This document shows, piece after piece, positions 8,126 through 15,793 of a stretch of 64,000 nt of DNA (position 1 is the first letter of the stretch; every line of letters starts with the position of its first letter). The notes below the pieces were generated by a model. The model did not search any database. It was not told the DNA's origin and was given only the letters and a program-made list of their open reading frames with translations. The position numbers were made by a program, and so were the translations under genes. The stretch covers positions 62,001 through 126,000 of the forward strand of contig JBBAKX010000006.1 of assembly GCA_040403315.1 (NCBI GenBank), given 5' to 3'. The DNA is from CAMCXT01 sp040403315. Lineage in GTDB: Bacteria; Bacteroidota; Bacteroidia; M30B66.

Positions 8126-9367
8126 ATGGATTTATTTGAAAAGTTAAAACTGAATCGCGGGCCTCTTGGCTCTTATGCGAAAGAAGTTCATGGATATTTT
8201 ACATTCCCTAAACTTGAAGGGGAAATTGGTCCTAGGATGTTTTTCCAAGGCAAAGAACGACTCAATTGGAGTCTTAACAACTATATTGGTTTAGCCAATC
8301 ATCCTGAAGTGCGCAAGGCGGATGCCGATGCTGCAGCTGATTTTGGAATGGCTTACCCGATGGGAGCACGCATGATGTCGGGCAACTCGAATTACCACGA
8401 ACAACTTGAACGTGAATTGGCAGATTTCGAGAAGAAGGAAGATGCGATCTTGATGAACTTTGGCTACCAAGGGATCATGTCGGCTATTGATGCACTTGTT
8501 GATCGTCATGATGTAATTGTATATGATTCCGAATCGCATGCTTGCATTATTGATGGTGTTCGCCTTCACATGGGCAAGCGCTTCGTTTATCCTCACAACG
8601 ACATCAAAAATCTTGAGACTCAACTTGAACGTGCTACAAAATTGGTAGCAGAAACCAACGGTGCTATTTTAGTTATTACTGAAGGGGTTTTCGGAATGTC
8701 GGGTGATCAAGGTAAACTTGCCGAAATCGTTGAGTTGAAAAAGAAATTCCACTTCCGTTTATTGGTTGATGATGCGCACGGATTTGGAACTATGGGTAAA
8801 ACTGGTGCAGGTGTTTCGGAATTACAAAACTGCATGGATGGCGTTGACGTCTATTTCGGCACTTTTGCAAAATCGATGGCTAGTATCGGAGCATTTATCG
8901 CTTCTGATGCTCAAGTAATTGAATATTTGCGTTACAATACACGCTCTCAAATTTTCGCAAAAGCACTTCCAATGCCTTTGGTAATTGGAGCATTGAAGCG
9001 ACTTGAGTTACTCCGTACACAGCCAGAATTGAAAGACAATCTTTGGAATATCGTTCATGCATTGCAATCTAAATTACGTGAAGCTGGCTTTAATCTTGGA
9101 AAAACAGAATCGCCAGTTACACCCGTATTCTTAAATGGTTCTATCCCCGAAGCGGCAAATCTTATTTACGATCTTAGAGAGAACTTCAATATATTCTGCT
9201 CGATGGTTGTTTATCCAGTAGTGCCTAAGGGTGTAATTATGTTGCGCCTCATTCCAACTGCAGTGCACACTTTGGAAGATGTTGAATACACAATCAACGC
9301 TTTCAATGCAATCAGCGGAAAGCTTCGTGCAGGCGAGTATGAGCGCGCGATGGAAAAAGTACTTTAA
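8126..9367 (+). CDS. Serine palmitoyltransferase-like PLP-dependent alpha-oxoamine synthase
   Basis: Member of the alpha-oxoamine synthase family (serine palmitoyltransferase, KBL, BioF), which condenses an amino acid with an acyl-CoA on pyridoxal phosphate. Features include the PLP lysine at about Lys249 in GTFAKSMASIGAF, the stacking histidine in SESHACIIDG, and VDDAHGFG for the cofactor. In Bacteroidota such genes usually make sphingolipid or sulfonolipid bases. No biotin genes are nearby, arguing against BioF. The start at 8126 (MDLFEKLKLN) gives the usual length, 413 residues; the longer frame from 8084 adds a cysteine-rich tail with no support. Serine versus cysteate specificity cannot be read from sequence. 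Confidence 0.85.
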   Translation: MDLFEKLKLNRGPLGSYAKEVHGYFTFPKLEGEIGPRMFFQGKERLNWSLNNYIGLANHPEVRKADADAAADFGMAYPMGARMMSGNSNYHEQLERELADFEKKEDAILMNFGYQGIMSAIDALVDRHDVIVYDSESHACIIDGVRLHMGKRFVYPHNDIKNLETQLERATKLVAETNGAILVITEGVFGMSGDQGKLAEIVELKKKFHFRLLVDDAHGFGTMGKTGAGVSELQNCMDGVDVYFGTFAKSMASIGAFIASDAQVIEYLRYNTRSQIFAKALPMPLVIGALKRLELLRTQPELKDNLWNIVHALQSKLREAGFNLGKTESPVTPVFLNGSIPEAANLIYDLRENFNIFCSMVVYPVVPKGVIMLRLIPTAVHTLEDVEYTINAFNAISGKLRAGEYERAMEKVL

Positions 9368-9391
9368 AATTCACGAAATGATACTTCGTAC

Positions 9392-9420
9392 AGGCAGTCC
9401 TTCATCGGCTGCCTTTTTTA
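9392..9420 (+). terminator. Rho-independent terminator
   Basis: Stem AGGCAG (9392-9397) with CTGCCT (9409-9414) followed by a T run to about 9419, 24 bases after the stop codon of the palmitoyltransferase-like gene. Confidence 0.8.
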
Positions 9421-9475
9421 TTAGCAGCAATATTAATTAGGTTCGCGCTTCTGAGCGGATAGGTTAACCAATTCT

Positions 9476-10849
9476 ATGAATTTCATTCAAATTGTCTTAT
9501 TCATTTTTTGGTTGGTTGTTGCCTTTTTTGCAATCCATAAGCTTTCTGTATTCAAAAATTCAGGATTAAAACGATCGTTTCTTTTCTCCATTTTTATCTT
9601 AAAATTGCTTGCAGGTACTGTCTTAATCCTCATCTATACCTTTTATTATCCCGACCGCCAAACGGCCGATATCTATAAATATTACGACGATGCTGTGGTT
9701 ATACATTCGGCCGTTTATCAAGATCCGAGTGCATTCTTAGAACTTGTTACAGGCATAAATAGCGAATCTGAGAATTGTAAGCCATATTTGGATCAGATGA
9801 GTAACTGGGCTCCACACAGCAAGCAATGGTTAGCCTATGCACAAACAGGAGATTATAACTTCTTCATGTCAAATCGCCTCATCACGAGAATACATGCCGT
9901 ATTGATTCCTTTCAGTCAAGGCTTTATCTACACACATGGTATTTTCTTCAACCTATTTTCGATGTTGGGCTTGGTAATGTTTTACCGCTTGTTGCAAGAA
10001 AGGCTTAAGCCAAATACCATTGCATGGATGCTTTTTTGCTTTATCCCTTCTACCCTACTTTGGTGTTCGGGCTTACTGAAAGATTGCTTAGTTTTTTCTG
10101 CAGTTTGTATTTTTCTTTACGCATTGTTTTCAAGTAAAACAGCTGTACAAGTGCCACAACGATTGATGCTTTTGCTATTCATGACTGCTGTATTGCTTTA
10201 CACAAAATTTTATGTAATGGCTGCATTAGCTGCTCCAGTCATCTGGTTTCTCAGTGATAATTACATTTTCAATAAAAACCGCAAACGTGCAGGCGTTATG
10301 TTAGTTGTTTTTGCTGTTGGACTGTTAGTTTCTCCTTTAGGAAATAAACTTTCTGGCGTTTTTAGTGGCAAGCGCGAAGAAGCCTTAAAAGCCGCAGTAT
10401 TTGGCGACGCCAAGAACCAATGTTTCTATCATAATATAGAACCTACAGTTGGCGCAATGATCCAGGAAGTTCCAACATCTTTGTTCCAAGCATTTTGTTT
10501 TCCACTGCCTTGGCAATCGAATGGTTCTCCATTTATTTTGCTTGCATCACTAGAAAACCTATTGCCTATCGTATTGCTGGTGTTGCTGTTTTTTGGCGCT
10601 AACAGAAGAAAACCATTCACCTCGCTAGAAATTGGCTTACTATTTTACGTGTTATCCTTAGCATTTATTATCGGATTTACAACGCCTGTTACCGGGGGAT
10701 TGGTGCGCTACAAAACTGCATTTTTCCCATTTGCTCTGTTGTTGCTGGCAAATCGCAGTCGATTAATCGACAGGTGGCAAAAAAGCCAAATTGTTAAAAC
10801 GCTTGAAAAATCTATAGCCGTTGGCCCAAAAAACAATACAGGAACTTGA
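9476..10849 (+). CDS. Polytopic membrane protein of unknown function
   Basis: A 457-residue protein with roughly nine or ten hydrophobic helices, beginning MNFIQIVLFIFWLVVAFF. A long extracytoplasmic loop follows helix 2 (about residues 55-130). The general layout, with a large first loop carrying YYPDRQTADIYKYYDDA, recalls multi-spanning glycosyltransferases or O-antigen polymerase-like proteins, but no catalytic motif could be recognised. It follows the terminator of the previous gene and is convergent with the LuxR-type regulator, so it seems to be a single-gene unit. I do not recognise the family. Confidence 0.75.
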   Translation: MNFIQIVLFIFWLVVAFFAIHKLSVFKNSGLKRSFLFSIFILKLLAGTVLILIYTFYYPDRQTADIYKYYDDAVVIHSAVYQDPSAFLELVTGINSESENCKPYLDQMSNWAPHSKQWLAYAQTGDYNFFMSNRLITRIHAVLIPFSQGFIYTHGIFFNLFSMLGLVMFYRLLQERLKPNTIAWMLFCFIPSTLLWCSGLLKDCLVFSAVCIFLYALFSSKTAVQVPQRLMLLLFMTAVLLYTKFYVMAALAAPVIWFLSDNYIFNKNRKRAGVMLVVFAVGLLVSPLGNKLSGVFSGKREEALKAAVFGDAKNQCFYHNIEPTVGAMIQEVPTSLFQAFCFPLPWQSNGSPFILLASLENLLPIVLLVLLFFGANRRKPFTSLEIGLLFYVLSLAFIIGFTTPVTGGLVRYKTAFFPFALLLLANRSRLIDRWQKSQIVKTLEKSIAVGPKNNTGT

Positions 10850-10899
10850 TTTTCATAACCAATTGCCAAAATTGTAGATTGTATTTCTGAATATGAAAT

Positions 10900-11673
10900 T
10901 TAAGCATTCATTTTTGCAATTGCCTCAAGGGCGTTGTGCACTTCTAGTTTTTTCAGAATGCTTTTTCGGTGAAACTTAACTGTATGAATGCTCAATCCAA
11001 AACTTTCAGAAATATCCTTTGAGGTTTTCCCTTTTGCAACTTCTTCGAAAATTTCGTTTTCGCGTGCACTTAATGCAGAGTTAACTACATTCTGAATTTT
11101 TACTTTCTGGGTTATTGCTTTGGTATCTTTAATTTTCAGGCGGAAATTGATGCTGGGCATATAAATTTCTGTTGCTTCAAAATTGGCTTCGGGGTCTGGT
11201 AGTATGGTATGCAAAAACAAACGTTTGCCCGATGCTGGAAAAAACTCATTGATGTTATGCATCACGTTCATCTTTTTGGCGGGCATTTGTAAGCCATATC
11301 TAATAATGCATCCAAAAGGCTCATGACTCATTTGTTTATAACCATAAATAACGTCCTTCAACTTTTTCCATAACCGCGGCAAGTTTTTGTTGTTGTTTTT
11401 AATAAAAAACTGCAGCCCTTGTTGTTGGAAGTCTTCCAATGGAGTTTCCAATCCTAAAAGCAATGCCTTATTGGCATAAAAAAAATCAGAGGTTAAGGAT
11501 TCGCTTATGGCAACTCCAAACGGAAGAAAGTCAAACGTTTTCAGAAATGAATCCTCAGAAGGAAAATCTGTTTGGTTAATCCCTTTCACAACAAGCGATA
11601 AAAACGCGTCATTGTTTGCTTGAAAGTATCCTGTTTCCTCGCCAGATAGTTTTATTGGGTTCAAATCTTCCAT
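10900..11673 (-). CDS. LuxR-type helix-turn-helix transcriptional regulator
   Basis: The C-terminal 60 residues form a LuxR/GerE DNA-binding domain: LSARENEIFEEVAKGKTSKD, then SFGLSIHTVKFHRKSI with the recognition helix. The N-terminal 190 residues contain a PAS-like region (FDFLPFGVAISESLTSDFFY followed by NKALL) that may sense a ligand or partner; no receiver-domain aspartate pattern is seen. Proteins with this layout are frequent orphan regulators in Bacteroidota. The neighbouring pnt genes on the same strand are the only obvious candidate targets and no binding site could be identified. 257 residues. Confidence 0.85.
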   Translation of the reverse strand: MEDLNPIKLSGEETGYFQANNDAFLSLVVKGINQTDFPSEDSFLKTFDFLPFGVAISESLTSDFFYANKALLLGLETPLEDFQQQGLQFFIKNNNKNLPRLWKKLKDVIYGYKQMSHEPFGCIIRYGLQMPAKKMNVMHNINEFFPASGKRLFLHTILPDPEANFEATEIYMPSINFRLKIKDTKAITQKVKIQNVVNSALSARENEIFEEVAKGKTSKDISESFGLSIHTVKFHRKSILKKLEVHNALEAIAKMNA

Positions 11674-11758
11674 TGAAAGTCAACTTTATTACTCGTTCGT
11701 AATATGACGCTAACTTTCAGAAAAAAGTATTACCCTAAAAGGTTAAAATCACCTTGTC

Positions 11759-13150
11759 TTAACCAAGATTTTTTAACTCATTTGCCAAACTGGTTAACGC
11801 TGATTTTGCATCACCAAAGAGCATACTCGTTTTACTGTTGTAAAATAAAGGATTATCGATTCCCGCATAACCAGCATTCATCGATCGCTTATTCACAATT
11901 ACATGAGATGCTTGTTCTACTTCAAGAATTGGCATACCATAAATCGGGCTTGTTGGATCGTTCTTGGCTGCTGGATTCACAACATCGTTTGCTCCAACTA
12001 TTAACACCACATCAGTCGACGAAAACTCAGGATTTATCTCCTCCATTTCTACCAACTTATCATAATCGACAGACGATTCTGCCAAAAGCACATTCATGTG
12101 TCCAGGCATACGACCTGCAACAGGATGAATCGCATATTTTACTTCAACACCTCGACTCTGCAGCAGCAATTCGATCTCATGAATTACATGTTGCGCTTGT
12201 GCTACAGCCAATCCGTATCCAGGAACGATAATCACTTTTCGAGAATAGTTCATCAATACGGCGAGATCCGAAATCTGGATATCCTTTACTGTTCCACCAG
12301 CAGCAGAATCGCTTGCACCAGAGCTTTTACCACCACCGAATGCACCAAAAATAACATTGCTGAGCGGCCTATTCATAGCCTTACACATGATGATGGTGAG
12401 CAACGTTCCAGCCGATCCTACCAAAATACCACCGGTGAGCATCGCTTTGTTGTCGTAAAGAAATCCACCGCAAGCAGCTGCCAAGCCGGTAAATGAGTTT
12501 AATAAAGAAATCACAACTGGCATGTCGGCTCCACCGATTGGAATTACGAACATCACACCGTAAACTACGGATAATGCAAGCAAGATGTAAAGATTCGCGC
12601 TGTTGTTTAGCTCTGGCACGATCGTCATTGCAACACCTAAACCGAGCACAATACCCATCATTAAAGTGTTGATAATATTGTATTTAGGTAAACGAATTGC
12701 TTTATTCAAGCTTCCATTAAGCTTCACAAATGCGATAATACTTCCAGAAAATGAAACAGTTCCGATAATTAACCCTGCCAAAACAGCAATGAGTGAACCT
12801 GTTTCGTGGCTTAAATTGGGGTATTCGATCAATGAAATCAGCGCTGCGCAAGCACCACCCATTCCGTTGAAAAGAGACACCAACTCAGGCATTTTGGTCA
12901 TGGCTACTTTTCTCGCGGTAATCCAACCAGCGATGGTTCCAATCAATAACGCCAAACCGATTAGACCATAAATGAGCATTGGCACTTCCTTCTCGTGAAG
13001 AAAGATGGTACCAAAAATTGCAACACCCATACCTGCAGCTGCAATAAGATTTCCTTGACGCGCAGATCGAGGGTTTCCCATCAACTTCAAGCCAAGTACA
13101 AAAGTTATTGATGCAATCAGATAACAGATTTCGAGTAATGAATCGATCAT
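11759..13150 (-). CDS. pntB: NAD(P) transhydrogenase subunit beta
   Basis: NADP(H)-binding and membrane subunit of the proton-translocating transhydrogenase, which drives NADPH formation with the proton gradient. About eight or nine transmembrane helices occupy residues 1-260, followed by the dIII domain: VIIVPGYGLAVAQAQH, the loop HPVAGRMPGHMNVLLAE, then IVGANDVVNPAA and the closing GYAGIDNPLF. All are hallmark NADP-site motifs. 463 residues is the standard length. The gene is last in the pntAA-pntAB-pntB operon, 9 bases after pntAB. Confidence 0.97.
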   Translation of the reverse strand: MIDSLLEICYLIASITFVLGLKLMGNPRSARQGNLIAAAGMGVAIFGTIFLHEKEVPMLIYGLIGLALLIGTIAGWITARKVAMTKMPELVSLFNGMGGACAALISLIEYPNLSHETGSLIAVLAGLIIGTVSFSGSIIAFVKLNGSLNKAIRLPKYNIINTLMMGIVLGLGVAMTIVPELNNSANLYILLALSVVYGVMFVIPIGGADMPVVISLLNSFTGLAAACGGFLYDNKAMLTGGILVGSAGTLLTIIMCKAMNRPLSNVIFGAFGGGKSSGASDSAAGGTVKDIQISDLAVLMNYSRKVIIVPGYGLAVAQAQHVIHEIELLLQSRGVEVKYAIHPVAGRMPGHMNVLLAESSVDYDKLVEMEEINPEFSSTDVVLIVGANDVVNPAAKNDPTSPIYGMPILEVEQASHVIVNKRSMNAGYAGIDNPLFYNSKTSMLFGDAKSALTSLANELKNLG

Positions 13151-13159
13151 GACAGGTCC

Positions 13160-13480
13160 TTATTTTTTCTTTTTAAACATTTCTAACATCCGATCGGTAA
13201 CCACAAAACCACCAACCACATTGAGGGTTCCAAGCAAAACAGCGAGAAAACCTGTAATAAGTCCTGCATAATCGTCTAATTGAAGATGCAACATCACATA
13301 AATGGCTCCTACAATCACCACTCCGTGGATAGCATTAGCTCCCGACATGAGTGGCGTGTGGATAACGGTGGGTACATTCCCGATAACTTCAACTCCGACA
13401 AAAATCGATAGCACGATGAAGTAAATAAGGTTGATGTGTTCTGCAATAAAGAGCGATAGAGCTTCCATAAAATTGATCAA
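13160..13480 (-). CDS. pntAB: NAD(P) transhydrogenase subunit alpha part 2 (membrane)
   Basis: Small membrane subunit corresponding to the C-terminal helices of proteobacterial PntA. Three transmembrane helices are visible (LIYFIVLSIFVGVEVIGNVP; AIHGVVIVGAIYVML; LITGFLAVLLGTLNVVGGF). The GNVPTVIHTPLMSGANAIHG segment is the conserved loop. 106 residues. Its start overlaps the stop of pntAA by 4 bases, the usual arrangement when the alpha subunit is split. Confidence 0.95.
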   Translation of the reverse strand: MINFMEALSLFIAEHINLIYFIVLSIFVGVEVIGNVPTVIHTPLMSGANAIHGVVIVGAIYVMLHLQLDDYAGLITGFLAVLLGTLNVVGGFVVTDRMLEMFKKKK

Positions 13481-14601
13481 ACGATAGATGAAACACTTGC
13501 ATGCACAGCTTTACCTTCGTGCACTATAAGGGATCCTTTGGTGATCTCTTCTTCAAGATCCCAATAAAATTTGTCTTTGTCGGCCAAATGCAGCAAGAAT
13601 GTTGAGATGTTTTTTGCATACAACTGACTGGCATTTAATGGCAATAAGGATGGTAAATTGGATTCACCAATGATGATAATTCCTTCTTTGGTTACTGTTT
13701 TATTGAGTTCGCTGAGTTCACAGTTTCCACCTTGTTCAACAGCCATATCAACAATCACAGAGCCAGTTTTCATGCCTTTCACCATTTCCGCAGTGAGCAG
13801 TATTGGTGCCTTTTTGCCCGGAATGAGTGCTGTGGTGATTACGATATCAGCTTCGCGCACATGTTTGGTGATCAACTCTTGTTGTTTCTTTAGGAAATCG
13901 GCAGACACTTCCTTCACGTAACCACCTTCGGTTTTCATACTGTCGTCGCCTTTTAATTCGATGAACTTAGCGCCTAACGACTCTACTTGCTCTTTCGTTT
14001 CAGGTCGAATATCGCTAACTTCAACGATGGCTCCTAAACGTTTGGCTGTGGCGATGGCCTGCAAACCTGCAACACCAGCTCCCATAATTACGATTCGTGC
14101 AGGTTTTACCGTTCCGGCTGCAGTCATCAACAAAGGAAAAATCTTCCCCAAAGCATTGGCAGCGAGCAAAACAGTTTTATATCCAGCAAGATTGCTCTGA
14201 GAACTTAAGGCATCCATTTTTTGCGCACGAGAAATTCGTGGTATAGCATCAACAGAAAAAGCTGTAATACCGGCTTCCATGCATGCTTTTACAACATCGT
14301 GCGAAACTGCCGCATACAAGAAACTAATGAGAATGCTACCCTGTTTCATTTTACTGATATCAGTAGGATCGGGCGCGTTTACTTGTAAAACTACATCGGC
14401 TTGATTGTAAAGGGCATTGCGATCAGCAACCATTTCAGCTCCAACTGCAGAATATTCTGCATCAAGAAGATAAGATTTTTCTCCGGCGCCGGTTTCTACC
14501 TTTACTTGAAATCCTTTTGCGATGAGTTCCTTAACCACATCGGGAGTAAGCGCGACCCTGTTTTCGCGGGGTTTTAATTCAGTTGGAACAGCTAGTATCA
14601 C
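13477..14601 (-). CDS. pntAA: NAD(P) transhydrogenase subunit alpha part 1 (NAD-binding)
   Basis: Soluble NAD(H)-binding dI domain of the split transhydrogenase alpha subunit. Motifs include PTELKPRENRVALTP at the N-terminus, QSNLAGYKTVL, the Rossmann glycines in IVIMGAGVAGLQAI, and VIVDMAVEQGGN. A GTG start at 14601 gives VILAVPTELKPREN, the normal family N-terminus (374 residues). An ATG at 14661 in the same frame would add 20 residues that are absent from homologues and that coincide with a promoter-like sequence, so GTG is preferred. Confidence 0.93.
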   Translation of the reverse strand: MILAVPTELKPRENRVALTPDVVKELIAKGFQVKVETGAGEKSYLLDAEYSAVGAEMVADRNALYNQADVVLQVNAPDPTDISKMKQGSILISFLYAAVSHDVVKACMEAGITAFSVDAIPRISRAQKMDALSSQSNLAGYKTVLLAANALGKIFPLLMTAAGTVKPARIVIMGAGVAGLQAIATAKRLGAIVEVSDIRPETKEQVESLGAKFIELKGDDSMKTEGGYVKEVSADFLKKQQELITKHVREADIVITTALIPGKKAPILLTAEMVKGMKTGSVIVDMAVEQGGNCELSELNKTVTKEGIIIIGESNLPSLLPLNASQLYAKNISTFLLHLADKDKFYWDLEEEITKGSLIVHEGKAVHASVSSIV

Positions 14602-14618
14602 AGAATAAGCATTTTCAG

Positions 14619-14648
14619 CAAAAGTAAAATAATTGGCATACTGCCAAA
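14619..14648 (-). promoter_or_regulatory. Candidate Bacteroidota promoter of the pnt operon
   Basis: On the minus strand TTTG (14648-14645) and TACTTTTG (14626-14619) are separated by 18 bases, a close match to the Bacteroidota -33/-7 promoter TTTG-N(about 19)-TAnnTTTG. The start site would fall near 14612, leaving a very short leader before the GTG at 14601. Confidence 0.55.
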
Positions 14649-14922
14649 GGTGAATAATCAATCATGATCAACAAATGATTAACAATCCATGCATTTCGGG
14701 TAATGCAGATTAAGCTTTGGGAAATTCTACACATTAAAACTGCACATTATCAAAACTTAACCTATTGAATTTCATGTTTATGAATTGATACATTCAGTAA
14801 ATCATAAGCCAACAACTTTCCTTGAAGATTAACTTGCAAATTAAATTTCGGCTTATGTAAATTGAATAGAAAATGTATGAACTAAATTGCGGCCAGATTG
14901 TTTAAAAATTGGTAGTTGAAGG

Positions 14923-15423
14923 ATGACGGAATCGCAAAAAGAAAGAGCCAAGGAATTGCAATTGTTTGAAGAGAAGCTGAAACGTAAGCACCCTGCTTTA
15001 CAGCCACTAATTAAACAATGGTGTGAAATTATTTGCAGTTGGCCCGAAGTTGAGCGTTCGAAACATATATATGGAGGAACAGAATTTCGAGTATTTAACC
15101 GATCAATTGGTCACATTCATGCAAATGGATTGATTGATTTGCCCTTTCGTAAAGAATTACGCGATTTGCTCATAGAGCGCGGTTATGCAGAATGGCATAC
15201 TTTTAAAAAAGACATGCTTTGGGTAAGTGTGCATTTAAAGAAAGAGGAGGATTTCTCGAAAGCGCGACCATTACTTCTTTTGTCATATTATATAAAAGCT
15301 GGCGAATACCTTAAAGAATTTCCGTATGCTGCAAGTTTCATCAACAATGAGTTAAATCTTCATTTTAAAGATAGAGAAATCCTCAAGCTTACCGGATATT
15401 TACAGTCTCCAAATGAATCCTGA
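14923..15423 (+). CDS. DUF5519 (luciferase-domain) family protein
   Basis: A 166-residue soluble protein of the family annotated as luciferase domain or DUF5519. Conserved elements are the central GGTEFRVFNRSIGHIHANG, the LIDLPFRKELRDLLI segment, and the WHTFKKDMLWVSVHLK block. Despite the family name there is no evidence for light production in bacteria, and the function is unknown. It is first in a tightly packed run; its last 11 bases overlap the start of the CoA-binding protein. Confidence 0.8.
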   Translation: MTESQKERAKELQLFEEKLKRKHPALQPLIKQWCEIICSWPEVERSKHIYGGTEFRVFNRSIGHIHANGLIDLPFRKELRDLLIERGYAEWHTFKKDMLWVSVHLKKEEDFSKARPLLLLSYYIKAGEYLKEFPYAASFINNELNLHFKDREILKLTGYLQSPNES

Positions 15424-15793
15424 AAACTCACTTTTTACTCTGGTAGTTGGTGCCAGCAGCAATCCCGAACGCTATTCCTATAAAGCCATCAAGCAATTAA
15501 ATGCTCATGGTTATCCGGTTTTGGCGTTTGGTCTAAAAAACGATTCAGTAGATGGAATTGAAATTCAAACCCATTTACAGTTCTCGGAGCCCATCGACAC
15601 GATAACGATGTATGTTGGTCCTGACCGGCAGCAGTCGATCATTCCAGAATTGCTAAAACTTCATCCCCGAAGGATCATTTTTAACCCAGGAACAGAAAAC
15701 CCATCATTTATTCAACAGGCACAACAACTAAGAATTATAACTGAAATCGCCTGCACATTAGTTTTACTTTCAACCGGTCAATACGACGCATGA
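15413..15793 (+). CDS. CoA-binding domain protein (YccU-like)
   Basis: Small Rossmann-fold protein (126 residues) of the CoA_binding family. The N-terminus shows LVVGASSNPERYSYKAIKQL, the nucleotide-binding loop, and the C-terminal half shows PRRIIFNPGTENP, typical of YccU-type proteins. Binding of CoA is inferred from the family and the biological role is unknown. It overlaps both neighbours: by 11 bases with the DUF5519 gene and by 4 bases (ATGA) with the TonB-dependent receptor. Confidence 0.88.
   Translation: MNPENSLFTLVVGASSNPERYSYKAIKQLNAHGYPVLAFGLKNDSVDGIEIQTHLQFSEPIDTITMYVGPDRQQSIIPELLKLHPRRIIFNPGTENPSFIQQAQQLRIITEIACTLVLLSTGQYDA

Noticed and set aside
11704..12496. Long plus-strand open frames opposite pntB
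   Set aside because: They are antisense to the clearly coding pntB gene, have odd composition (rich in His, Ser, Gln) and no recognisable domain.
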